The position numbers were made by a program, and so were the translations under genes. A stretch of DNA of 64,000 nt from Gammaproteobacteria bacterium (GTDB lineage: Bacteria > Pseudomonadota > Gammaproteobacteria > Pseudomonadales > UBA5518), in contig JADIYI010000008.1 of the NCBI GenBank assembly GCA_016705365.1, positions 1,736,001-1,800,000 of the forward strand, in the 5' to 3' direction. Positions 8,373-16,767 of the stretch are shown here, in pieces. Within the stretch, counting starts at the first letter, position 1; every line of letters starts with the position of its first letter. Under the pieces are notes generated by a model. It was not told the DNA's origin. It did no database searches and saw only the letters and a list, made by a program, of their open reading frames with translations.

Positions 8373-9272
8373 ATGCAATACTGGCTTTCGATCACCACGA
8401 TTCCCGAGCAGGAGCAACTGCTCGATGTCGCGCGGATTGCCGAGGAGGCCGGCTTCGACGGGTTGACCATCGCCGATCACCTGCTGATGCCGACGCGCAT
8501 CGAAAGCCGCTATCCCTATACCGAGGATGGCGCGATCTGGTGGCCCGCGACCACGCCCTGGCCCGATCCGTGGGTGACGCTCGCGGCGATGGCCGCGGTC
8601 ACGAAGCGGCTGCGGCTGGCGTCGAACATCTGCCTGGCTGCGCTGCGTGATCCGGTGACGCTGGCAAAAGCAGTATCGACGGCGGCAGTGCTCAGCGCCG
8701 ATCGCGTGGTGCTCGGTGTGGCCGTCGGGTGGCTGCGCGAGGAGTACCGGTTGCTCGGGGTGGATTTTTCGAGCCGCGGGCGGCGTCTCGACGAACTGCT
8801 CGAGGTTGCGCGCAAATTCTGGTCGGGCGTGCCGGTGGCACACCGCGGCGAGTTCTTTGAATTCGCCGAAGGCATCATGTGCCCCGCACCGCTCCAGCCG
8901 GTTCCGGTCTGGTGTGGCGGTGCCGTGCCGGCGGCGCTGCGCCGAGCCGCCCGCAACGACGGATGGCTCGGGCTGCCGCTCGATCGTGCGGCGGCCGCGC
9001 CGGTATTGCAGACACTGCGCGATGAACGCCTCGCTGCCGGATTGCCGCTCGCGGGTTTTGCCGTCAATATCGCGCTCACCGAGACCCACGACAAGGCAGC
9101 GGTGCGCGAAGTGGAAGACATGGGCGTGACCGGGCTGATGATCATGAGTCCCTGGCTACCGAATCCGTTTTTCTCCGCGCCCTGGTTTGACCCCAAGGCG
9201 AACCCTTCCCTGCTCGAGACCAAGCGCGCTGCGATGCTGCGCTTTGCCGAGCAGGTCATCCACCGCAATTGA
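8373..9272 (+). CDS. LLM-class flavin/F420-dependent oxidoreductase
   Basis: This 299-residue protein has the luciferase-like monooxygenase TIM-barrel pattern: EEAGFDGLTIADHL, LRLASNICLAALRDPVTLAKAVSTAAVLSADRVVLGVAVGW and PVPVWCGGAVPAAL. Members use FMN or F420. Its position 14 bp after fbiC, in the same operon as the F420 biosynthesis genes, favours F420 (inference). The substrate is unknown. It is the only obvious F420-using candidate in the window besides NpdG. Confidence 0.82.
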   Translation: MQYWLSITTIPEQEQLLDVARIAEEAGFDGLTIADHLLMPTRIESRYPYTEDGAIWWPATTPWPDPWVTLAAMAAVTKRLRLASNICLAALRDPVTLAKAVSTAAVLSADRVVLGVAVGWLREEYRLLGVDFSSRGRRLDELLEVARKFWSGVPVAHRGEFFEFAEGIMCPAPLQPVPVWCGGAVPAALRRAARNDGWLGLPLDRAAAAPVLQTLRDERLAAGLPLAGFAVNIALTETHDKAAVREVEDMGVTGLMIMSPWLPNPFFSAPWFDPKANPSLLETKRAAMLRFAEQVIHRN

Positions 9273-9304
9273 TCCAACATCACTCCAGCACGAGGCAGGT
9301 TTTC

Positions 9305-9748
9305 ATGACGGCAACAGCACAGCAGGTACGCGAGGTCATCGGCAAATACATGCAGGCATGGACCAATGGCGACAAGGAATTGCTGCTCAGCATCTTTGCC
9401 GAGGACGCAACCTGGGAGGACCCGGTGGGTTCGCCGGCCTTTGTCGGGCATGCAGGTATATCCGGTTTCTGGGATTTTGCCCACCAGGGCGCCGCTGAAG
9501 GGCGCACGATTTCACCGCGCATCGACCAGGTCATCGCCTGTGGCAACGAGGGCATCCTGCGCTTCACGATGCAGGTGCGGTTGCCGGCGGAGAACAAGGG
9601 CCTCGATCTCGCGGTGGTCGATTATTTCGAGCTGAACGACGCCGGCCTGATCAAGCGCGCGCGGGCCTTCTGGGACGAAGGCTGCGTGGGGGTGCCGGCG
9701 GGCATGGAGATATTTGCCCCCAATGTCGACGAGGCCCACGCGCAATAA
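9305..9748 (+). CDS. NTF2-like/SnoaL-type protein
   Basis: A 147-residue single-domain protein with the NTF2 fold pattern. An N-terminal helix (QQVREVIGKYMQAWTNGDKELLLSIFAEDATWEDPVG) is followed by beta strands ending in LDLAVVDYFELNDAGLIKRARAFWDE. Relatives include ketosteroid isomerases and SnoaL-like cyclases. The ATG at 9305 is chosen because the domain starts there and a GAGGCAGG stretch precedes it. It sits 32 bp after the LLM oxidoreductase and 30 bp before a sulfotransferase, suggesting one pathway on a small hydrophobic substrate (inference). Confidence 0.7.
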   Translation: MTATAQQVREVIGKYMQAWTNGDKELLLSIFAEDATWEDPVGSPAFVGHAGISGFWDFAHQGAAEGRTISPRIDQVIACGNEGILRFTMQVRLPAENKGLDLAVVDYFELNDAGLIKRARAFWDEGCVGVPAGMEIFAPNVDEAHAQ

Positions 9749-9778
9749 GCCGGGCATCGCCGGCGAAGGGGGCACACC

Positions 9779-11044
9779 ATGAGTGACAGCGCGGATCGAA
9801 GGCAGCTCTGGCAGCCGCCGCGCTGTCCCGAGTGGGTAGAGCGGATCAATGCCGAAGGCGACGCCATGGATATCGCCTCCGTGGTGCCGCTCGATGCCGA
9901 CAGCCTGATTGCCTCTGCCATGCGGGCTACCGCGCTGGGCGAATTTGGCGCGCCCGACTGGGAGGAACCGTTCCGGGTCCTGACGCGGGCTCTCGACGAG
10001 GAGGCTGAACTCAGTCTGCTCGGACGCCTGATGACGCGCAGCGATCTGCTGGTGTTTCTGCAGAACCGGCTGCGTATCGAGGAGAGCTACCGCCTGCACC
10101 CGGAAATCGAGGATGAGCAGATCCACGAACCGGTGTTCATCGTCGGATTGCCTCGTTCGGGGACCTCGATCCTGTTCGAGTTGCTGGCCCACGATGCGGG
10201 TTTTGCCATTCCCGAAACCTGGATGCTGCTTTTCTCGTGTCCGCCGCCGGGTGTCGATGCCGCCGGAATCGATGCGCGCGTGGCGCGGGCGCATCATCTG
10301 GTCACCCAATGGAACCGCGTGGTGCCCGAGTACGCGTCGATGCACGAGATGGGCGGCAGGATCCCCTCGGAATGCGGCATGCTGATGGCGAACAGTTTCA
10401 TCAGCGACCATTTAGCGGCGCTGCACCAGACGCCGTCCTATGATCGTTACCTCGCGGGCTGCAGCTGGGAGCCCGCCTATCGCTATCACCGGCGCATGCT
10501 CAAACTGCTGCAGTGGCGCTCGCCGCGGCGGCGCTGGCTGCTGAAGGCGCCGAACCATCTCGGTCATCTGCCGCTGCTGCTGGCGACCTATCCGGATGCG
10601 CGTATCGTCCATACCCATCGCGATCCGCTGACCTGCATGGCATCGGCCACCAACCTGCTCGGTTGCCTGCTGTGGATGCGCAGTCGCAAGCCTTTCGATT
10701 CAACCGCCTTCGAGGACGTGATTCTCGGCGAGGCAACCGCGAGTCGGCTGGACAATGTCATGAGACAGCGCGATGCGGGCCTGATCCCGGCCGAGCGGAT
10801 CGTCGATTCGGTGTATCAGGAACTGATGGACGATCCGCTGGCGACTGTCACCCGCCTTTACGCAGGGCTGGACCTGGAACTGGACGAGGCGACGCTGCAG
10901 GCCATGCAGGACTACCTGGCAGCCAAGCCCAAGGGCAAGCACGGAGTCCATCGATACCAGGCGGCGGATGCGCAGACCCGGGTACGCGAGCGGGCGCTCT
11001 TTCGCGCTTACCAGTTGCGTCACGGCGTACCGGACGAGAGCTGA
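9779..11044 (+). CDS. Sulfotransferase family protein
   Basis: A 421-residue protein with a PAPS-binding loop, IVGLPRSGTSILFELLAHD, near residues 120-140. A second typical segment, RRWLLKAPNHLGHLPLLLATYPDARIVHTHRDPL, holds the 3'-phosphate-binding part. The long N-terminal extension places it with the large bacterial sulfotransferase type common in mycobacteria and sphingomonads. It would transfer sulfate from PAPS to a small alcohol or phenol; the acceptor is unknown. It is the last gene of the F420-linked run. Confidence 0.78.
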   Translation: MSDSADRRQLWQPPRCPEWVERINAEGDAMDIASVVPLDADSLIASAMRATALGEFGAPDWEEPFRVLTRALDEEAELSLLGRLMTRSDLLVFLQNRLRIEESYRLHPEIEDEQIHEPVFIVGLPRSGTSILFELLAHDAGFAIPETWMLLFSCPPPGVDAAGIDARVARAHHLVTQWNRVVPEYASMHEMGGRIPSECGMLMANSFISDHLAALHQTPSYDRYLAGCSWEPAYRYHRRMLKLLQWRSPRRRWLLKAPNHLGHLPLLLATYPDARIVHTHRDPLTCMASATNLLGCLLWMRSRKPFDSTAFEDVILGEATASRLDNVMRQRDAGLIPAERIVDSVYQELMDDPLATVTRLYAGLDLELDEATLQAMQDYLAAKPKGKHGVHRYQAADAQTRVRERALFRAYQLRHGVPDES

Positions 11045-11131
11045 ACCCGTGTCCGGACAGGAGAGCGGGGCTGTGCGATCCGGGCACCCGGCGTGGCATC
11101 ATGCGGCGAATGCTCGCCGGAGACCGTGCTG

Positions 11132-11815
11132 ATGATCGACCTCGAGCCCTCCTGGCTCGCGCAGTTGCAGGACGAATTCGCCAAGCCGTACATGAAGCAA
11201 CTGCGCGCCTTCCTGGTGGAAGAAAAGCGCCAGGGCAAAATAATCTTTCCCGCCAGCAGCAACTGGTTCAATGCGTTTCGCCAGACCCCGTTCGCAGCGG
11301 TCGAGGTGGTGATCATCGGGCAGGATCCCTATCACGGGCCCGGCCAGGCCCACGGCTTGTGTTTCTCGGTTCCCGCGGGCGTGGAGGTGCCGCCGTCGTT
11401 GCGCAATGTATTCGCCGAACTGCAGCGCGATCCCGGCCTTGCCTTGCCCACCCATGGTTGTCTCGAGAGCTGGGCGCGGCAGGGCGTGTTGCTGCTCAAC
11501 AGCGTGCTGACCGTGGAGAGCGGGCGCGCGGGCGCGCACCAGGGGCGGGGTTGGGAGCAGTTCACGGACCGCGTGGTGCAACTGCTGAACGAGCGCCGCG
11601 AGCATCTGGTATTCATGCTGTGGGGCAGCTATGCGCAGCGCAAGGGAAGCATCATCGATCGCGATCGGCACCTGGTCCTGAGTTCAGCGCACCCGTCGCC
11701 GTTGTCGGCCTACCGCGGATTCATCGGCAACGGACATTTCTCCGCGGCAAACCGCTATCTGGCGCAGCACGGCAAGCGCGCGATCGACTGGCGCCTGCCG
11801 GACCCCGCTCACTGA
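11132..11815 (+). CDS. ung: Uracil-DNA glycosylase
   Basis: Removes uracil from DNA to start base-excision repair. The 227-residue length matches family 1 UDG. The catalytic water-activating loop GQDPYHGPGQAHGLCFSV, VLLLNSVLTVE and the DNA-intercalating SSAHPSPLSAYRGF are intact. The ATG at 11132 gives the family's usual length; an upstream in-frame start at 11093 adds residues without family match. The 3' end overlaps the convergent HDOD gene by 7 bp. Confidence 0.95.
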   Translation: MIDLEPSWLAQLQDEFAKPYMKQLRAFLVEEKRQGKIIFPASSNWFNAFRQTPFAAVEVVIIGQDPYHGPGQAHGLCFSVPAGVEVPPSLRNVFAELQRDPGLALPTHGCLESWARQGVLLLNSVLTVESGRAGAHQGRGWEQFTDRVVQLLNERREHLVFMLWGSYAQRKGSIIDRDRHLVLSSAHPSPLSAYRGFIGNGHFSAANRYLAQHGKRAIDWRLPDPAH

Positions 11816-12645
11816 AGTGCGGCGATGCTGGCCTGCAGTGCTTCGCTCAGGTCCTCGGCTTCGAGCACGTTGAAGCCCGGATCCATTCCCAGGCGCGCAA
11901 ACGCGCTGATTTCGCTCCAGTCCATGGCGAGCAGCGGATCGTCCGATCCGATATGGCTTTGCAGATTGGCAATCATCACGACATCCGCGTAATCGACCTC
12001 CGGAAGCTGGCGGCCGAAGTTGCGGTATTCGCTCGGCACGCAGGCAAGTTCGGGCGCGAAACCCCAAGCCTTGAGTATCAGGGTGCCGATTTCTCCATGC
12101 AGTTCGCCGATGAGCTGGTCGAGCACTTCCGGTGTCTTGAGCAGTTTGCGCTGCTCCTCGGCAAAGCGCAGGATCGGCAGTGCCCCTATCTTGTGCACCA
12201 GGCCCGCGAGGGTGGCCTGGTCGGGTTTCAGGCTGGAATAGTTGCGTGCCAGCACCGCGCTGATTCCCGCCACCTCGGTACTGCGGCTCCACACCTGGCG
12301 CATGCGCCGGTCGATCGCATCCGATGTCGCCTGGAACATCTGTTCCATTGCGAGCCCAATCGCGAGATTGCAGGTGTACTGCGTACCGAGACGGCTGATC
12401 GCCATGCGCAGATCGAGAATCGGCGAGGCTGCCCGCAGCAGCGGGCTGTTGGCAACGCGCATCACGCGGGCCGAGATCGCGGTGTCATTGGCAAGAACGC
12501 GCGCCATGCTGGAAGCGTCGGCGCGTGGATCCTCCGCCGCCTCGCGTATCTGCAGCGCAACCTCGGGCAGCGTCGGCAATATGATGCGATTGCTGCTGAT
12601 TGCCGCGATCAGATCGGCACGTACTTGTGCGGTCACCTCGTCCAT
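11809..12645 (-). CDS. HDOD domain protein
   Basis: A 278-residue single HDOD-domain protein, a degenerate HD-type fold found in bacterial signalling. Typical segments are ILPTLPEVALQIREAAEDP, VLANDTAISARVMRVANSP, ISRLGTQYTCNLAIGLAMEQM and ATLAGLVHKIGALPIL. No GGDEF, EAL or receiver domain is attached. Such proteins are mostly regulatory and the partner here is unknown. It stands alone between convergent ung and the same-strand ygfZ. Confidence 0.85.
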   Translation of the reverse strand: MDEVTAQVRADLIAAISSNRIILPTLPEVALQIREAAEDPRADASSMARVLANDTAISARVMRVANSPLLRAASPILDLRMAISRLGTQYTCNLAIGLAMEQMFQATSDAIDRRMRQVWSRSTEVAGISAVLARNYSSLKPDQATLAGLVHKIGALPILRFAEEQRKLLKTPEVLDQLIGELHGEIGTLILKAWGFAPELACVPSEYRNFGRQLPEVDYADVVMIANLQSHIGSDDPLLAMDWSEISAFARLGMDPGFNVLEAEDLSEALQASIAALQ

Positions 12646-12691
12646 GTCCTGCCCCTGCCTGAAAAAACGCAGCCATCAAAACGCTTGCGGT

Positions 12692-13657
12692 TCAAATCAT
12701 AGCACGCGTCAGCGGCAGCAAAACCAGCGCGCTTGCGGCCGCGGTTTGCAGCCCGGATCCGAGCGCCTCATCGGCCACCACCGCCAGCAATTCCCAACTT
12801 CCCGCGGCGGATGGAGCGACCTCCACGATGGCTCCCGCCAGGCGCCCGCTGATCGCCTCGCGCAACTCCTCGCCCGGCAGGGGGGGCTCGCCGGCGCGGC
12901 ATTCGAAGCGTTGCAGGTGGCGTTTCAGCGTGCCTTTGTAGTGGGTGCGCGCCACGATTTCCTGCCCGGTGTAGCAGCCCTTGCGAAAGCTCAGCGCGCC
13001 GCCGTATTCATAACCGAGCATCTGGGGCAGGAACTGGTCGCGGGTGGCCTCGCGGATCTCGGCGGCACCGGCGCGTACCAGTGCCAGGTGCCAGTCGCCC
13101 GCTGCCGCGATCGACAGCCGTTGCGTGAGCGCTGCACTCATTTCGTCGAGACGCCCGGCCTCGAGCCACAGTTCCATGGCCATGCCGCGCTCGTCGCGGC
13201 GCACCAGGTGCATGCCGTCGTGTGTCGCGACCCCGCCCATGGTGGCAGGTGCCGCCGCAAACCACGGTGCAAGTGCCGCGTTCAGATCGCCACCCAGCAG
13301 ACCGATGCAGCACAGCCCGGGTTGCACGGGCGCGATCCTCACGCGCGAGAACACCGCGTACTTGTTCAGCACCGCGATGGTCGAGTCGATGATATCCGTG
13401 CGCAGGCGAAGGACGATGCGTTCGGGTGTTGGCCGCCATACCAGGAAACTGCTGATGACGCGTCCCTTGATCGTGCAGCAAGCGCCCGGCAACACGCGAT
13501 CCGGCGCCGCTTCCGGCACGTTGCAACTCAGTTGTCCCTGCAGGAACTGGCAGGCGTTGGCTCCTTCGACCGCGACAAATCCGTATTCGGGCAACACGAT
13601 TGCGCGTGCTGCGTCCTGATTGAAGGTGGAAGGCAGTTGCGTTGATCTGGCTTGCAT
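12692..13657 (-). CDS. ygfZ: Folate-binding Fe-S cluster repair protein YgfZ
   Basis: YgfZ is a tetrahydrofolate-dependent protein, related to GcvT, needed to maintain certain Fe-S enzymes such as MiaB-type proteins. The diagnostic KGCYTGQEIVAR motif is present, along with the N-terminal VEGANACQFLQGQLSCNV. I chose the ATG at 13657 (about 321 residues); 13672 is close. Longer versions would run into the sdhE promoter and start. It is divergent from sdhE, a frequent arrangement in gammaproteobacteria. Confidence 0.9.
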   Translation of the reverse strand: MQARSTQLPSTFNQDAARAIVLPEYGFVAVEGANACQFLQGQLSCNVPEAAPDRVLPGACCTIKGRVISSFLVWRPTPERIVLRLRTDIIDSTIAVLNKYAVFSRVRIAPVQPGLCCIGLLGGDLNAALAPWFAAAPATMGGVATHDGMHLVRRDERGMAMELWLEAGRLDEMSAALTQRLSIAAAGDWHLALVRAGAAEIREATRDQFLPQMLGYEYGGALSFRKGCYTGQEIVARTHYKGTLKRHLQRFECRAGEPPLPGEELREAISGRLAGAIVEVAPSAAGSWELLAVVADEALGSGLQTAAASALVLLPLTRAMI

Positions 13658-13692
13658 TGGCGAGGTCGGCATCCGGTGAACGGGAGGCCGGG

Positions 13693-13698
13693 TATAAT
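13693..13698 (+). promoter_or_regulatory. Candidate -10 box for sdhE-ygfX
   Basis: A consensus TATAAT lies 34 bp upstream of the sdhE start in the divergent ygfZ-sdhE region. No convincing -35 box is visible, so this is only a partial promoter call. Confidence 0.3.
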
Positions 13699-13731
13699 AA
13701 TCCATTCGCCCCGCGCCCCGGACCCCGATCA

Positions 13732-14004
13732 ATGAACGACGATGCAATCGATGAGCGCCGGGTTCGCTGGCACAGCCGGCGCGGCATGCTCGAGCTGGAC
13801 CTGGTGCTGATGCCGTTTGCCGAGCAGGTTTACCCGGGGCTCGATGACAGCGACAAGCTGCGCTATCGTGAGCTGCTGGCGTGCGAGGACGCCGACCTTT
13901 TTGCCTGGATCCTTCATCGCGAGCCGGTTTCGGCACCGGAACTCGCCCATATCATAGGGTTGGTACTGGACCATGGAAGGCCCCGTATTGAGCATTCGAA
14001 TTAG
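13732..14004 (+). CDS. sdhE: FAD assembly factor SdhE
   Basis: SdhE (YgfY/CptB) helps attach FAD to succinate dehydrogenase and fumarate reductase flavoproteins. The 90-residue length and the RRGMLELDLVL motif (containing the RGxxE element), plus FAWILHREP near the C-terminus, fit the family. The ATG at 13732 places the motif near residue 20 as usual. It is paired with ygfX, as in Escherichia coli, and overlaps it by 32 bp. Confidence 0.92.
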   Translation: MNDDAIDERRVRWHSRRGMLELDLVLMPFAEQVYPGLDDSDKLRYRELLACEDADLFAWILHREPVSAPELAHIIGLVLDHGRPRIEHSN

Positions 14005-14410
14005 GGAGTCGAGGCAACTGCTGACGCTTCTGGCGCTGCTGCACGGCGTTGCGATCGCCGCGCTTCCCGGGGTGAATTTGCCTGTCGCGGCGCTCCTGGC
14101 GCTGGCGCTGCTGGTTGCGGCAAGCCTTGCGCGTATCGCGATTGCCGGCCTCCGCGCGCTGCGCGGCGCCGGCGTGCTGCTCGAGTTCCGTTCGGGGCAG
14201 TGGTGGGTCGACGGCTGCGCGGCGATGCTGATGAATGACAGCAGCATGTTGCCGGGACTGCTGGTGCTGAGGCTGCGCACCGCCAACGGCATATGCACGC
14301 TGCGGGTGCTCCCGGACTGCGTGAATTCCCGCGCGCGCCGACGCCTGCGCGTGCTGTTGCGTCACGGGCTCAGCACGGTGTCCTCGGCACGCGCGGCGGT
14401 TTCGGGGTAA
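13973..14410 (+). CDS. ygfX: YgfX (CptA)-like membrane protein
   Basis: A 145-residue protein with two N-terminal membrane segments (LLTLLALLHGVAIAALPG and LPVAALLALALLVAASLA) and a small soluble C-terminal domain rich in Arg. Size, topology and position directly after sdhE match YgfX/CptA, described as a partner or toxin of SdhE in E. coli. Sequence similarity is low by eye, so context carries much of the call. Its last 49 bp overlap the convergent nadB. Confidence 0.65.
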   Translation: MEGPVLSIRIRESRQLLTLLALLHGVAIAALPGVNLPVAALLALALLVAASLARIAIAGLRALRGAGVLLEFRSGQWWVDGCAAMLMNDSSMLPGLLVLRLRTANGICTLRVLPDCVNSRARRRLRVLLRHGLSTVSSARAAVSG

Positions 14411-15966
14411 TCGAGCGTGAAGTGCAGGCCGCGGCTTTCCTTGCGCGCCAAGGCGCTGCGGATGATCAACTCCGCCACCAGGGCGAGGTTGCGCAATTCG
14501 ATCAGGTCGCCCGAAACGCGGTAATTGCTGTAGTACTCCGCGATCTCCTGCTGCAGCAGCGTGGCGCGGTTCAATGCGCGCTGCAGACGTTTGGTGGTAC
14601 GCACGATTCCCACATAATCCCACATGAAGCGGCGCAGTTCGCCCCAGTTGTGCGAGATCACCACGTCTTCGTCGGAATCCCTGACCTGCGAGGCATCCCA
14701 GTCGGGCAATCTGGCGCCAGTCCTGACCTGATCGAAGGCCGCGAGAATGCTCAGTGCCGTGGCGCGCGCGAACACGAAGCACTCGAGCAGCGAATTGCTG
14801 GCCATGCGATTCGCTCCGTGCAGCCCGGTCATTGCGGTCTCTCCGACCGCGTAGAGGCCCGCCAGGTCGGTCTGCCCCGAGCAGTCGATCAGCACACCAC
14901 CACAGGTGTAGTGCGCCGCCGGAACCACCGGCAGTGGCTCACGGCTCATGTCCAGGCCGAATTCCAGGCAGCGTGCGTAAATGGTCGGAAAATGCGCGCG
15001 CACGAATTCCTCGCCCTTGTGGCTGATGTCGAGATACACGCAATCGATGCCAAGGCGCTTCATTTCATGGTCGATCGCACGCGCCACGATATCGCGTGGC
15101 GCGAGTTCGGCCTGGGGATGAAAACGTGGCATGAAGCGCTCGCCGTCGGGCAGCAGCAGCAGGCCGCCTTCGCCCCGCACGGCTTCGGAGATCAGGAAGG
15201 ATTTCGCGCGCGGATGGAACAGGCAGGTCGGATGAAACTGGTTGAACTCGAGATTGCCCACCCGGCATCCGGCGCGCCAGGCCATGGCAATGCCGTCGCC
15301 GGTCGCGGTATCGGGGTTGGTGGTGTAGAGGTAGACCTTGCTCGCCCCACCCGTGGCCAGCACCACGAAGCGTGCCGCGAACAGATCGACCGAGGAGTGC
15401 TCGGTGTCGAGCACGTAGGCTCCGGCGCAGCGCTCGTTGTCCAGGATCAGGTTGACGGCGATATGGCGCTCGAAAAATTCGATGTCGGGGTTGCGCCGCG
15501 CCTGCTCGATCAGCGTGTCGGAGACGGCCCGGCCGGTGGCATCCGCGGCATGGATGATCCGCCGGCGGCTATGCCCGCCCTCCATGGTGAGATGATATTC
15601 CTCGTTGCCGTCGGTCTTGACCAGCTTGGTGAACGCGACCCCGAGGTCGATCAGCCACTGGATACTCTCGTTGCTGTGCTCGACGGTGAAGCGCACCACG
15701 TCCTCGTGACACAAGCCGGCGCCCGCGCGCAGCGTGTCGGCGACGTGGGCGTCGATGCTGTCCTCGGTGTCGAGCACCGCGGCGATCCCGCCCTGCGCCC
15801 AGGACGTGGAACCCTCCGCCAGCTCACCCTTGCAGATCACCGCGACCCTTGCCCGTCCGGCAACCTGGATCGCGACGCTCAGGCCGGCCGCGCCGCTGCC
15901 GATCACGAGCACATCATGGGAGTAGCGGCGCGGCGCGCCTGGTATCTGCTGCATCGGGGAGTACAT
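14362..15966 (-). CDS. nadB: L-aspartate oxidase
   Basis: NadB oxidises L-aspartate to iminoaspartate with FAD, the first step of de novo NAD synthesis. The sequence has HDVLVIGSGAAGLSVAI (FAD site), STSWAQGGIAAV, the active-site EFNQFHPTCL and HYTCGGVLID, and SNSLLECFVFARA. About 534 residues from the ATG at 15966 is the normal length; 15954 is also possible. It is divergent from rpoE, the same arrangement as nadB-algU in Pseudomonas. Confidence 0.95.
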   Translation of the reverse strand: MYSPMQQIPGAPRRYSHDVLVIGSGAAGLSVAIQVAGRARVAVICKGELAEGSTSWAQGGIAAVLDTEDSIDAHVADTLRAGAGLCHEDVVRFTVEHSNESIQWLIDLGVAFTKLVKTDGNEEYHLTMEGGHSRRRIIHAADATGRAVSDTLIEQARRNPDIEFFERHIAVNLILDNERCAGAYVLDTEHSSVDLFAARFVVLATGGASKVYLYTTNPDTATGDGIAMAWRAGCRVGNLEFNQFHPTCLFHPRAKSFLISEAVRGEGGLLLLPDGERFMPRFHPQAELAPRDIVARAIDHEMKRLGIDCVYLDISHKGEEFVRAHFPTIYARCLEFGLDMSREPLPVVPAAHYTCGGVLIDCSGQTDLAGLYAVGETAMTGLHGANRMASNSLLECFVFARATALSILAAFDQVRTGARLPDWDASQVRDSDEDVVISHNWGELRRFMWDYVGIVRTTKRLQRALNRATLLQQEIAEYYSNYRVSGDLIELRNLALVAELIIRSALARKESRGLHFTLDYPETAARAEDTVLSP

Positions 15967-16047
15967 CGGTCCGCTGGAGAGCGCGCGGAATATAGCACAG
16001 CACGCGCGGCACACCGGAACGCGCCGCGCCCCGGCCGGCCCTGCCTT

Positions 16048-16076
16048 TTGTCTTTGGCTGACCGAGAACGTATATT
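16048..16076 (+). promoter_or_regulatory. Candidate sigma-70 promoter for rpoE
   Basis: TTGTCT (16048-16053) and TATATT (16071-16076) are separated by 17 bp and lie about 55 bp before the rpoE start. No clear sigma-E type GAACTT box was found, although autoregulation is usual in this operon. Confidence 0.45.
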
Positions 16077-16131
16077 AGGTGCCCTGCGCCCTGGCGCGGG
16101 ACATATCTCATCAATGGAATGGAGTCCTCCG

Positions 16132-16707
16132 ATGATTCCCGGGGAGGAAGCGGATCAACAACTCGTCGAGCGGGTACAGAAAGGCGACAAGCGGGCCTTC
16201 GAGGTGCTGGTGCTCAAGTATCGGCACCGGATTTTCTCGCTGGTGTTGCGTTTCGTGCGTGATCCGGACGAAGTCCAGGACGTGGTGCAGGAAGCCTTCA
16301 TCAAGGCCTACCGCGCCCTGCCGGCGTTTCGCGGCGACAGCGCGTTCTACACCTGGCTGTACCGCATCGCGATCAATACCGCGAAGAATCACCTGGTATC
16401 ACGTTCGCGCCGCCCGCCCGGGGTCGATATCGAGGTCGAGGACGCGGAGTATCTCGAGGGTGCGGGATCCTTGCGCGACAACGCCGATCCGGAGAGCCTG
16501 CTGGCGACCGAGCAGTTGCGGGCCGCAGTGGATGGCGCGATCCGGCGCCTGCCCGAGGATCTGCGCACGGCACTCACCCTGCGCGAGTACGAGGGCCTCA
16601 GTTACGAGGAGATTGCCGAGGTGATGCGTTGTCCGGTCGGAACGGTGCGCTCGCGGATCTTCCGTGCCCGCGAGGCGGTGGATGCGGAAATACTTCCGCT
16701 GCTCTGA
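16132..16707 (+). CDS. rpoE: ECF sigma factor RpoE/AlgU
   Basis: An extracytoplasmic-function sigma factor that directs envelope-stress transcription. At 191 residues it is the same length as E. coli RpoE. Region 2 (FEVLVLKYRHRIFSLVLRFVRDPDEVQDVVQEAFIKAYRAL) and region 4 (LREYEGLSYEEIAEVMRCPVGTVRSRIFRARE) are intact. GGAG at 16121-16124 is well placed for the ATG at 16132. Upstream in-frame extension crosses nadB and is not real. The following rseA, rseB and mucD genes encode its control system. Confidence 0.96.
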   Translation: MIPGEEADQQLVERVQKGDKRAFEVLVLKYRHRIFSLVLRFVRDPDEVQDVVQEAFIKAYRALPAFRGDSAFYTWLYRIAINTAKNHLVSRSRRPPGVDIEVEDAEYLEGAGSLRDNADPESLLATEQLRAAVDGAIRRLPEDLRTALTLREYEGLSYEEIAEVMRCPVGTVRSRIFRAREAVDAEILPLL

Positions 16708-16767
16708 GGGAACTAAAATGCTTCCCCGGTATCCGAACGGGTGGCACAGATGCGTTGGGGGAGTGTG

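Noticed and set aside
14293..16131. Long N-terminal extension in frame with rpoE
   Set aside because: It runs antisense through nadB; the ATG at 16132 has a good ribosome-binding site and gives the standard sigma factor length.
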